Positions 10,812 through 21,899 of a stretch of DNA of 64,000 bases are shown piece after piece. The first letter of the stretch is position 1. Each line of letters opens with the position of its first letter. The translations under genes and the position numbers were made by a program. The stretch spans positions 5,580,001-5,644,000 of the forward strand of contig JAUEDM010000001.1 in NCBI GenBank assembly GCA_033439685.1, read 5' to 3'. The stretch is from Apodospora peruviana (taxonomy: Eukaryota; Ascomycota; Sordariomycetes; Sordariales; Lasiosphaeriaceae). Under the pieces are notes generated by a model, which made no database searches, was not told the origin of the DNA, and was given only the letters and a program-made list of their open reading frames with translations.

Positions 10812-11762
10812 TTACTCCTCTTCCACTTCTTCATCCGCCAACTCTCTCGGTTCCTGAGCCTCGTGATACTGTATGCAGTCGTCAATGTAGCTGAGGATCG
10901 CCTGGACACTGTCCTCGTCAGTGCAGTCCAGCTTAAGATAGCTAACCATGCTGAAGCTCTCGATAAGCTGCGCAACAGCTGTATTCAAGCGCTTGAACGT
11001 GGCGCCAGACATCAATGCGTCCTTGTCCTGCACATCTAGGCTCTGGTTGTCGATATTCTCTCCGGCTTTCCTTCTGGCAATGTCCACCGGATCGTCATCC
11101 AATAGCGTCGTGTCTGGCGTGATAAACCTCTTGAAATCCTTCTTCCGCATCTGCCCCTTGACAAGATCCATCTTGCTGAGGATGTTGATATGGGGAACCT
11201 CTAGCAGGACCATGGCGCTCATGGCACTTAGCGTGCCGGCAAAATATTTCGCCCGATCGACGACGAAGGTGGCCTCGAGTAGGTACGCCGCGCATAGCCG
11301 TATGTCTAGCGCGCCCGGCTGCGTGAGGAACCTTACGAGCGTGGGGAGGATGGGGATGTGAGTGTAGAGTTCGATCTGGCCGGGCATGTCGAAAATAATG
11401 AGATACTCCTCGGTCAGCGAGTCGAGGGCCTCGGTGAGGAAGTCGAGGTTCTCCATGAGGAACTCGAAGCAGTAGATCAGGCCGCCGTTGGGCCCCAGGT
11501 GCATCTCCTCCATCACATCTTCGAGCGATATCAGGTCCTTGATGTCGAGGTCTGGCGCGTGTTCAAATGTCTCTGCTGCCGGGTCGAGGTTCACGTAGAA
11601 GGCGGAGCGGCGGTTAAGTTGGAGATGGGTAATGAGCGAGGCGCAGAATGTGGACTGAAAGTAATAGTTGTCGGGTTAGAATACTGCCAGTAGGCTACCG
11701 AAGGGCCAACTTGCCTTGCCAGCCCCGGCAGGGCCCATCACCATCACCCCGTACTTGCTCAT
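10812..11762 (-). CDS. GPN3: GPN-loop GTPase GPN3
   Basis: Small GPN-loop GTPase that works with Npa3/GPN1 in assembly and nuclear import of RNA polymerase II. Two exons: 11762-11715 and 11654-10812, total 296 residues (family about 270-285). Walker A is GPAGAGKST at residues 10-18, the diagnostic GPN motif (GPNGG) is at 70-74, DMPGQ is at about 104-108, and SKMD serves as the base-recognition motif. The C-terminus is very acidic (ELADEEVEEE). The single 60-bp intron splits the P-loop between GK and ST. It uses a GC donor (AAG/GCAAGT) with acceptor TTTCAG, since no GT donor gives the family sequence. The gene is divergent from the SAM synthetase gene across 1.3 kb. Confidence 0.93.
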
Positions 11763-13065
11763 GGTCGGGTTTGTTTGTGCGATAAGTGACGCGCTTTCTT
11801 CGAAGTTAGGCTCCGGGTGCTGAGTACCCCACTGGGCTGTCGTGGTGAGGCTGGGAAATGTTGTAGAGCTCTTCCAAAAGAGTCTATCCTATCCGTAATT
11901 CGATGCGTGCCGCTGTTGCGCTGCCTGCCGCATTGATTTGAGAGGGGCCAATCTTTTTTTTGCTTACGTCTGCCCCGCAGTGGGGTGGTACGGGCTCAAC
12001 GCTTCCATGCAAAGTCGGTGAATGGGAGTACTCGGAGTGCGAAAGCAATGGCGCAATTTCTCCTTCCTCCAGCGCGGGATGTGGCTCTGGTAGAGGGTAC
12101 AAGGGAAGGCGTGTCATACTAGCGGCTGGCTACAGAATATCCGGGCCTTGACAAACCTCTACAACTTGTGTCCCAAAATGAGACGGGTCTGGCCAGGAGT
12201 TCTAGCCAGCACCAACTACTTTAAATCATAACTTCCATGAATTTGTATTGAAATGCGAGATGTTTGGCTTTTTTGGTCTGATTAATTCAGGTACTCACAG
12301 GTCCGGGCGCGTTTCGAATATCGTCCGAACTGAGTTTTGAGACCTGTACGGGTTATAGTTCTGCCTCAGCAGCGCGATTATTCTGTCCGGAGTTTTTTAG
12401 AGCCAAGTATCCGGGTACTCGCGTAACCCGTCTTCGGGCCTCTCCCAAAGTGCAAAGTCGCCGACAGTCGGCCATCCATGTCACCCTGCTAACCTTCCTG
12501 AGGGTTCAACGCAAAATTCCTCAAATACTCCGCAACCCCCGATATCTTTCAAAACCCCTCTCGCTTCTTTTCCATTCACCTCAGAAAGACTGTCATCTTC
12601 CAATCCTCTCTTCCCTTTTCTGTGCCTGGTTTCCTTTTGGCTTCAGTCGCCTGCCCTGAAGGTTAGTCGTCCTCAGCCCCTCAATTCTCGAACTCAAACC
12701 CAATTCCCGAAATCCCGACGTTCCGGTCTCCCCTCCTCCCAGTGCACCCAATCCCCCGCCCACTCCCGACTCACCGCACAAAGAAAGTCCCGAGAGCGAG
12801 TTACCATAGTTGGTGCACCTCCACCTCGATTATCACCTACCAGACCTCATCCCATTCCCACTTCCCTTCACACGATTGATAAACCTGCTCGCATGAATCA
12901 TCGTCCACTAACCTCCCAATCTTCAGACCTGCGTCGCTGTAATTACGCCGACAAATCCCTTAAAGGTAAACCACAACTCCCCCTATCTTGTCTCGTTCTC
13001 GCCTCGCAACCATAGCTGACATTTTGGGAAGTCATATTTTTTTTCATCACACTCCATACATCACA
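11763..13065. other. shared upstream region GPN3/SAM synthetase
   Basis: Divergent promoter. From about 12450 it becomes pyrimidine-rich (long C/T stretches), typical of the leader of a highly expressed fungal gene. A 5' untranslated intron is possible (GGTAAACC near 12965, CATAG near 13014). No protein gene is supported. Confidence 0.55.
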
Positions 13066-14336
13066 ATGGCACCCAACGGCGTAAACGGCACGAATGGCTC
13101 CAACGGCATCAGCGGCTGGAAGCACTACAACGAGGGAACATTCCTGTTCACCGTAAGTACCGCAGGCGCTCCGGGATAACCGCATCGGGTGCTGACCAAG
13201 TCCCATAGTCCGAGTCCGTAGGCGAGGGCCACCCCGACAAGATCGCCGACCAAGTCTCGGACGCTATCCTCGACGCGTGCTTAGCCGAGGATCCTCTATC
13301 CAAGGTTGCTTGCGAGACTGCCACCAAGACTGGCATGATCATGGTGTTCGGCGAGATCTCCACCAAGGCCAAGATCGACTATCAGAAGGTTGTCCGCAAT
13401 GCTATCAAGGACATTGGCTACGACGACTCTTCCAAGGGCTTCGATTACAAGACCTGCAACTTGCTTGTCGCCATTGAGGAGCAGTCTCCCGATATCGCTC
13501 AGGGCCTCAAACTCGATGAGCGTCTCGAGAACCTCGGTGCCGGTGACCAGGGCATCATGTTCGGCTATGCCACCGACGAGACCCCCGAGCTGTTCCCCCT
13601 CACCCTGATGCTTGCGCACAAGCTCAACGCTGCCATGTCTGCTGCCCGTCGTGATGGCTCCCTCCCTTGGCTGCGACCCGATACTAAGACTCAGGTCACC
13701 GTCGAGTACAAGCACGACAACGGCGCCGTCGTTCCCCTGCGCGTCGACACCGTCGTCGTCTCTGCCCAGCACAGCGAGGACATCACCACCGAGCAGCTCC
13801 GCAAGGAGATCCTGGAGAAGATCATCAAGACCACCATCCCCGCTAAGTACTTGGATGAGAAGACCGTCTACCACATTCAGCCCTCGGGTCTCTTCATCAT
13901 TGGTGGCCCTCAAGGAGATGCTGGTCTTACTGGCCGTAAGATCATTGTCGACACCTACGGTGGTTGGGGTGCTCACGGTGGTGGTGCTTTCTCCGGCAAG
14001 GATTTCTCCAAGGTCGATCGGTCCGCCGCCTACCTTGGCCGCTGGATCGCCAAGTCGCTCGTACACGCTGGCCTCGCCCGCCGCGCCCTCGTGCAGCTCT
14101 CGTACGCCATCGGTGTCGCTGAGCCCCTCTCCATCTACGTCGATACCTACGGCACCTCAGAGAAGAACTCGGATGAGCTCGTCAAGATCATCCGTGACAA
14201 CTTCGACATGCGGCCCGGTGTCATTGTCAAGGAGCTCGACCTTGCCCAGCCCATCTACTTCAAGACTGCCAAGAACGGACACTTTGGCACCAACCAGGAC
14301 TTTAGCTGGGAGAAGCCCAAGACTCTCAAGTTCTAA
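13066..14336 (+). CDS. S-adenosylmethionine synthetase
   Basis: Makes S-adenosylmethionine from methionine and ATP in the cytosol, supplying most methyltransferases. Two exons: 13066-13152 and 13209-14336 (56-bp intron), 404 residues, the usual length. Motifs are intact. GEGHPDKIADQ at residues 34-44 carries the catalytic histidine H37. GAGDQGIMFGYA starts at about 139, and GGGAFSGKD contains the P-loop-like ATP-binding region. The C-terminal QPIYFKTAKNGHFG is typical of the family. The first exon adds a short Asn/Gly-rich extension (MAPNGVNGTNGSNG) seen in filamentous fungi. Codon usage is strongly C-ending, fitting high expression. The homologue in Neurospora is eth-1. Confidence 0.97.
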
Positions 14337-16833
14337 GTTGCGACACTTCTATCGCGGAAGATTCAACTTCCTCCGCTGATATAGTCTCGCTTGTCTACGG
14401 ACAGTTAGTTTTTAAACTTTCTTTTCTTTTCTCGCATTATACGGACAAGGCATTTCAGGCGTACGGTTCTCAACAAACCTGGGTCGGCGGTTAGACTATA
14501 TCCATGTTGCTTTTCTTGGTCTTTGGGTGTACGGTTACCCCCATGATGTCGCTGGGCTACGAGGATTAAAGCGACGCATCCAGTTTTCTCTTTGTTTCTC
14601 GTGCTTTTTGTTTGGGTGGCGTGATCACGCCTTGGAGTTTACCGAGCATTAAAACTTGCTATATACAGGAAGGGGCGGTAGGTGTCTTTCAACAAAGACA
14701 TATATGAGCCAAAAAGGCCCACATTCAACACTTTTTGCGATACCCCATAGGGAACGGCATATGAGGAAAACTAGCGTCGGCGTTACGGGGAAAAGAAAAG
14801 AACTTCAACATCTTTTGTTTTCCTATATTAATAGACGTCGATAATGTCTTTTTGGCTTGGGAGGGAGTGCTGAGGAGAGCGCGAGCGGGCGAGCGAGCAA
14901 GTGACGGGACACGTCCGAGGTCAGGTGTCCTTTGCGGAAACCTCCTGGATGGACGCAGGAGACGGGTCCTCAACGGACGAGCACCCAGGCAGACGTAAAG
15001 GTCTGGGAGGAAGGGTTAAAGGGAAAAGAGTGATAGCTACGTAGTGGACAGCCCGAAGGCAACTTGTGGCGCTGGAATCGGATTCACGACCTTTGATCAA
15101 ACCTTGCTATTGTTTCTCTCGCTTGCCGTCCGTGAACGTTGACTTGCTCTGTTGAACCTGACCAGAGAAGGAGTGAACGAGCATCCCTCACAGTCGTTAC
15201 CGTTTGTGGTAGTGATGGGTTTGGCACCGTTGGTTATCTTAGACAATCGATAGGGAACGTGATAGATTGGGGGAAACACAAATCATGTTTGATGCCGAAT
15301 CATCCAATGTTGGACGCCGAGGATACAGCACACGGGATACACAACTCAATGTGATAAGCAAATTGAGCCAGTGACTCGCACATGAGTTATTTAAATCATG
15401 TACGGTGGATGTAGGTACCCAGAAAGGCATTGAAAAGTAAAGTGCCTTGCTTCTTTAAACTGCATCTATTCACATGAACGAGTATATATGCAGCACTGTA
15501 CTGTACCAACAGGGGTAATTGTGATTAACCCCTTTTCCTTTCCTGTGCCAGCTTCGTGTCTTGGACGACTCGAGTTCCCTATGATCCTTATTCCGAGACA
15601 ATAATTCAGTTGCCCCTCACCACAATTTTGACCCCAGAGATTTGACATCAGGCGGATCGGATACAAACATGGTATTTTCTCGAGGTCGTCGCCTGTGTCA
15701 CGCTTTTCGGGGATTACTATTACCATTACCGCATTGACAACCCCCAACGACGGAATGCCAAATCGCAAATCGGACACGAGTGCAACTTGCAACAGATTGG
15801 CCATAAGAAATCGCCGTTATTATTGCCATCCTTGGGCTGGTATTGTGGTGTCTGCTTGGTTTCGCAGAGAGGAAAGAACCTTCTTCCCTGTCCCTCGACC
15901 TGCTTACATCCAATCGTCGGCCCCGAGCTGGGTGGATAGCCCTCCAGATCCGGATCCGGATCCGGTTCAGGATTCTCTGGTTGCTCTCTCCCATTTTGGT
16001 GTTTCCCGCGTCTTTCGCAATCGTTGAAAAATTCCACATCCCTCCCCCTGATCCTCCAATCCCCTGTTATTAGTGTTCCCCTGTTTCCCTGACCGGGCGC
16101 TGTCGCTTCCATCGAACCCCCCAATATTCCGTACATCCACTTAAACTTGCTTCCATTGCTATGCCAAGCACCTCTTGGCGCATCTCTCTCCCCCGTAGCC
16201 CCCTCCAACTTTCCAAGGTTGACACGGGACATCACCTGGCACCGACTGATATCCCGTCCTGTAATCGCGTCGACCCGCGAGCCATCAAAGATCTGGCACG
16301 AAAATCCGAACGTTTTTGCTATGGCCAAACCTTGACCTGCGCCCGATGTCGTCTTGAAGCTGTCAAACTGTCTCTAGCCTCAAGTTGTGCTGTAATTGAT
16401 CCACTAGCACCTGGCTCGACAATCTTTGCCTCACGCGACTTGCTTTACTGCTGTTCGAACAACTGATCCATGCTGCGAGTAAGAGGCTGCTCAACCCCCG
16501 GGAACTTTTTGATCGTCACAGCACCCGACGTCCTCGCTTCCCCTTCCGGTGCCCCCACTGCCCGGACTACTCCCTGAGTCGGAGTCCCTCCTGCTGCTCG
16601 ACACTTCGACAGAGTCCAGTCTACCATAGCAATCGAAGCTCGAACCCCGTCCTTCACCTTCCCAGCGCGGACCCGAACGACACTAGCGCCGTGCTGGTCG
16701 GAAGGAAAGGGCCTCTAGGGCCAGAGTGCCCGGCTCTCCGCAGGTCGCGCTTCCATTTCGAGGCCAAACTCGTTGTGTAATATTATAAGCCTGCTGAGAC
16801 TACCAAGCACGCACGCACGCAGCGACGTCCGGC
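14337..16833. other. long intergenic region
   Basis: Contains the SAM synthetase 3' region and the upstream region of the 1011-residue protein. A minus-strand open frame of 200 codons (15726-16328) has no recognisable domain and crosses a small GGATCC-rich tandem repeat near 15945-15966. I do not support it as a gene. Confidence 0.5.
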
Positions 16834-19800
16834 ATGGCAGCCATGGAAGCTGCAAACCTCCACCACCATCATGGGAGCCACAACCACAACCCGTACCCGA
16901 CCCTTCCCGCATCGCCTACCCTCACCAATCCCGACATGATCCTGCCCGACTACGGCCGCAGCGACTCCCCCAATCCGGACCTCGATGACCGCGACCATTC
17001 GCCGCTCATGATGTGGAAGAACGCTCACGATGCTGCTGCGGCGGCGACCGGCGACATGCACCAGATGCTTGCCGTGACGAGCCCAAACCCGGGAAACCAG
17101 TCCCTCGATCATCCGTATGGGCCCACCGGGCCAATAACGCCCACTACCCCCATAATCTACGGGAACGGTACCATGTTGTCGGACATTGGGGAAGTTACCG
17201 AGGTGGAAAGTACGCCTGGAAAACCCTCGCCAACCCGGCACAGGATTCCGTTGGGGGTTGCCCGCAGACTGGAATCGCCCACGCGTGGCAGCGGGAGCGA
17301 TGCTGCCCTACGTTCGTCCCCGACCATGGGCGTGGCTACTGTGCCCCAGAAGAAGTCGAAACAGAGTCTGGTTGGCCAAAGAGCACGCCGGTCGAGTCTC
17401 GAAAGCAACAGTACTATTACGACTCAGGATCAAGCAGCGGCGGTATTTGCCGATTTCGACGATTCTGTCAGCGTGGGGGACAGCGTTTTCCAGGGTGACG
17501 ACGAGGAGAGTTTAGCCTCATCGTATGTAGATGGGACAGCGGGTCTTGAGCCGCCCAGGTTAGGCATACCTAGCACCGACAATGTTGATAGATTATCCAC
17601 CTACTCTACAACCTCGCTGAGCCGGAGGGCCGAAGAGATTCTCGCCAACGCCAAGAAGAGATTAACGGTAATGAGATAATTCTGGCTATCAGGAGTATAG
17701 AGTTTTGACTAATGCCGAACAGACAATGGAGGGCAATTTGTCCCGCGCCCGTACCTCGCTGCACATCACGTCCCCTGCATACGGATCAGACGCCTCGACG
17801 CCTTCTCCTCCGCCCCTGCGGGCCTCAACGGCGATGTATTCGCGGGACAGCGGGCTTCCATCACCGGCAAGCCAATCTTCGGGACATTCGCGAATGACTA
17901 GTGATATCGCAATGCGAAATGGTTTACCATACCGGGTAACTACACCGAGGTCGCGGAGCGCATTAGGCGCAGCCGGAGGCTACAGACAACCGCTAGCGCT
18001 GTCCAAGAGTGCCGACTACATAAGGGGGAACCTGGAAGAAGAAAATAGCCGCCCGACATACAAGGTTACCCAGGCCAAGGATACAGGTCTGCAACCATTG
18101 AACGAAGACGAGGGTGCTCTACTTGAAGAATCAGGCAGCTCTACCAACAGCGCGAAGCTATCTCACTTTCTCAGCCCGACCTTTGGCGCTTTCGAGGGCG
18201 ACAGCAGCAATGGGAGCGGGAAAGGCCTACAGAGATCTGCGTCTGCGTCTCAGATGCGAGATATAAAAGATCAGATGAAAGACTTGAAGGGCAAAATATC
18301 CAGCCTCCGAGAGCAGGCTCGAAACGACAGCATAAAGAGACGAAGCTTGCAAAGCCTCCGCACCCCCAGTCCGTTCACGCATTCGCAAATAGATCAATGG
18401 TATGCTGAGCCAAAGTCCAATAGGTCGTCGGCAATTACCACGACCAGCGGCCCACCGAGTAGAAATCCATGGAATGGTGAGGAGGAGTCAAGTGTCGATG
18501 AAGCTGGCAGGGTGAAACCTGCTGGAATTCATGATGATGGCGTTGATGAACACTCTGTTTTCAGCGAACAGGGGAATGTGCCACGAAGCAGACCAGCTGG
18601 TGACCCCACCCCAGAGCGGAGCTCTTCGCCATTACTAACATCAGATGAGGTTACCCCAGACGACGATGACGGGTTGGATTTGCTTACCGAGAACGGTGAT
18701 GAGGATGGGGAGGAAGAGGAGGAGGAGTTGCCTGTGGGCTTCCACGATGCCGTAGATATGGACTACGAGAGCGAGAGCGGTGACTCACTCTACCATGACA
18801 CCGTACAACATCCTCTATCGCACGAAGACCGTGAAGATGCATTCGACTATGAGCATTTCTTCTTGCACAGCGCCATGGGGTCTATGAGTCAACGTCTGGC
18901 GAGACGAGGAAGCACTGACAGCTATACCTCGGAGGATTCGACCGAGACCACCCGAGGCCCAGTCGTGGAAACCCAGATTCAGGTCGATAATGGTAGCAAT
19001 GTAGACGTTAGGTCCGCTTTTAGGAGCAGGCGGAACAGCGCTGCCTCTGTGTCGACCGTCGAGACGTTTGCCACCGCCGAAGAAGGCCGATCCAGGAAAT
19101 CAGTGGACGTGAATGGTGAATTCGAAACGGCAACGTTGCCGATGCCCGACGACTTGCCCAACCAAGGCAGCTCATCGCCAAGCACATCCCGGTCTGAAAG
19201 CATGGGAAACACCGGCAGGAAACCTTCCGGCGCAGACGCGAGAAGGACAGATGGCAGTAGCACAAATCCGCTGGTGGCGGGTGTCAAGAGCGCTACCGCA
19301 GTGAGGGATAGCGATGCTTCTACTTACTCAATTCCGGAAGAAGGGTCGGAATCTCAGTATTCCGAATCCGTCTACCGGACTCCCGCTACTCGCCGGCCGA
19401 TATCCGGCTCCGCCCCTACTTCGCTCCACCGGCCTTCGGTTTCGTCCTTTGATTCGACAGGAACTAATCGCAGCTTTCCGCTGGTCAACAAGCCCAGGCG
19501 GCCCACTAGCACGGGCATTTTGACACCGAATTCTTCCTCTCCCGATCAGGAACTCAAGAGCTTATCTAGAACGCTGATGAACGAAACGGCAAGCGTGTGT
19601 GAGCAGCAGCAGCAGCAGCAATATGATGGATTGAGAGATGAGAGTGGCGGCCAATACGGCCTGCCCTCGGAAACTGAGAGTAGCGAGGCGGAAGGAGCTG
19701 CTCCAGGTGCATTGAGGGGCAGCAATCCCAACGCGCCGCTTGCGTTGCAGACGCTTATGCGCGAGGATAAATACCTCGTTGAGAGGCTCGTCGCTGGGCT

Positions 19801-19924
19801 TGGGCGCTGCGTTCTTGGTCTTACGGAGAGCGGGCGGGCCAGTGCCGAGAGCAGGATGTACAGGCGGCGGATAGATGCCGCGAGAAGGATTCTTGAAGGA
19901 CTTGAGGGTGGTGGGTTTGAATGA
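16834..19924 (+). CDS. conserved fungal low-complexity protein, 1011 aa
   Basis: Two exons: 16834-17667 and 17723-19924 (55-bp intron with TTGACTAATG branch), 1011 residues. I do not recognise a named family. The most conserved-looking part spans the splice junction: SRRAEEILANAKKRLT joined to TMEGNLSRARTSL. A predicted coiled coil of about 30 residues (QMRDIKDQMKDLKGKISSLR) lies at about 455-484. The rest is Ser/Pro/Glu-rich and probably disordered, with an acidic block (GDEDGEEEEEELP), a short poly-Gln run and many SP/TP sites. The C-terminus is a second conserved-looking helical segment (LMREDKYLVERLVAGLGRCV, then REGR-like basic residues). The N-terminus is His-rich (LHHHHGSHNHN). No membrane segment or signal peptide is visible. 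A cytoskeletal or polarity scaffold is one guess, but nothing here proves it. Confidence 0.85.
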
Positions 19925-21366
19925 GACGAGCGGGATTTACGTTGCTTGTTCTTTGAAAGTTTTTTTTTTTTTCAATCTTCTTTTTGGGGTTTGCAGTTAA
20001 TCAAATTAAGACTTTTTTTTTGGGTGGGGGGGGAGCGGGTGGTTTGAGAAAGCGTAGCTTTTTGTTTCTTCTTCTATTTTGGTCTAGATACCTCGGGATA
20101 GTTTACGGACTATACCCAAATTTTCACGTTTTCACTTCTGCTTCTTAGTTTACGTGCTTTCTCTACGGCTGACCGTGGATGGACGGCCACGTTAAAAAAG
20201 CGAAAGTTCGGTATTCATATCATCTTTTGCTTTTATTTTATATCCTTTCACCGTGGCGTGCGCGGGTGGGTAAGCTTGCTTATCAGTGACGGAGTACGAA
20301 GGAAATGGAAAAGAAAAAAGGAGAGACGAACTAATTTTATCTGATAATGATGGGCGGACGAACGGGCGGACATGTTAGGTGGGTGGGCGGCGGCCAACAC
20401 GGGTACCTAGGTAGCTATCAAGCCGGGTGTGTATGTTGGTGAAGGCGGAAGGGGTTCTGTTTTTTTTTCATTTTGTTGGTTGTAGAGGGAGGATAGGGGC
20501 GGTGTCATATCAGCAGCAGATGTTGATTTTCTTGTTTGACCTGGTAGATTTTGGGTTTGTTTATTTACTTACTGTACCTATTGTGACCGGTCCTGTATTT
20601 CGAGTTTCTTGACACTTATACTTTGACTCTCTTCTTCATTTCTCTGCTATTCTGATACCCCCGGGGAAGTTAATATTATACGTATACTTGAATGTACCTA
20701 TTCTGTTTTATGTACGATAATATGCACGAAGTTGTACCTCCCTTTTTAGGCTCTTGGGTTGCGTTCCCATCATCAAAATTATAATACCTTATCTACTTAC
20801 TGCCAAGCGACAGCAACCTACCCCGATGGAAGATAACTTTGGATTAATGGCTGGTTGGGAAACCCGAACGTCGGGTATTGGAGGGTTTCTTGATATTGGG
20901 CGGCGAAGTTTCATTACATGTTTGTATCCGCTAGCTGGAGACCATAAAGAATAAATAAATATCAACTAAGCTGGCTTCATGGTCTTCATCAAACCGAGAC
21001 GGAAAAAGAAAAACATTTTGCCAACAACTTGGGATAGAACCAGCAGACCCTTGAAAAAGAGAATTGGATTTGGGCCGCGACTTACAACGGAATCCAACAG
21101 ATGCGGTGTCGATTATTACTTCCATTCAAGACACCCGCAAGTGTGGTTGACCACTGCGCTACTGTGTACCTACCTCCGTCTATACAGTAAAGTTGCTAGG
21201 TAAACTGGATGATGATATACCTCGCTTCTGTAAGTCAGAAGTTAGCAAATAACGAGATAAGCAGCGTGCGAAAACAACCCCAAACACATGAAGATAAATG
21301 TGTAGATCTCGCTTTTGGGGCAAACAAACTCTCTTGTACAGTGGTGGTGGTGGATGTATTTATTAA
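19925..21366. other. intergenic, T-rich
   Basis: 3' region of the preceding gene with T and G homopolymer runs near 19961-20036, GGGTACCTAGGTAGC at 20401-20415 and a partial CGGAGTAC motif near 20290. No gene recognised. Confidence 0.6.
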
Positions 21367-21798
21367 TTATATCCTAACAATTCCAAAGGCGTGCGAGCCG
21401 TCCGGAACATTAGATCCATCATAGTTTAGGTATAGTATCATCGTCCAAAAACTCACAATGGCGGCGAGTGTGTATGATGTACGACGCTTGCCATCCTCGC
21501 TACTGAGACGCTGATATGAGACCCCGAGAAAGGAAACCAGACGAACACTGCCGACTTCAGAGCGACGATAGCTCGACCAGGAAAAGATTACCAGATCCGT
21601 GGAGAAAAGGAGACAGGATAAATGATCGGGACGAAGGTAGGAGAAAAGGAACCGACTTGGTGAGTAATTATACGGTGTTAGTGCGTAGTGAACTTCGCCT
21701 TGGAGAGTAGAGCATGTCGATGGGCACTCGCCAGTGGTGACGATGACGAGCGAGAGCAGCCCGAAGAAGGCTGCCAGTAGTAAGCTGGTGCCCTTCAA
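21367..21798 (-). CDS. hypothetical small protein with signal-like N-terminus (doubtful)
   Basis: Single open frame of 143 codons. Its first 23 residues (MKGTSLLLAAFFGLLSLVIV and following) look like a signal peptide or membrane anchor, followed by a Cys-containing stretch (ECPSTC). The remainder shows no family and could include introns (a GTGAGT occurs at GCCGCCATT/GTGAGT). It lies just downstream of the broken ankyrin-SPRY gene, on the same strand. It may be noncoding. Confidence 0.25.
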   Translation of the reverse strand: MKGTSLLLAAFFGLLSLVIVTTGECPSTCSTLQGEVHYALTPYNYSPSRFLFSYLRPDHLSCLLFSTDLVIFSWSSYRRSEVGSVRLVSFLGVSYQRLSSEDGKRRTSYTLAAIVSFWTMILYLNYDGSNVPDGSHAFGIVRI

Positions 21799-21899
21799 GC
21801 GGGTAGCATCGTCACTGTCACCCTGCCCCTCTACTGCTCAGAGGGAACAATCTGGACCTTCCCCCTTTACCACTATCCACCCCGCAGTATAAAACCCTG

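Noticed and set aside
13296..14066. 256-codon frame antisense to SAM synthetase
   Set aside because: Shadow of a strongly biased codon pattern in a well-supported gene on the other strand.
15726..16328. 200-codon minus-strand open frame
   Set aside because: No domain or family resemblance, crosses a small GGATCC repeat and lies in a probable promoter/leader region.
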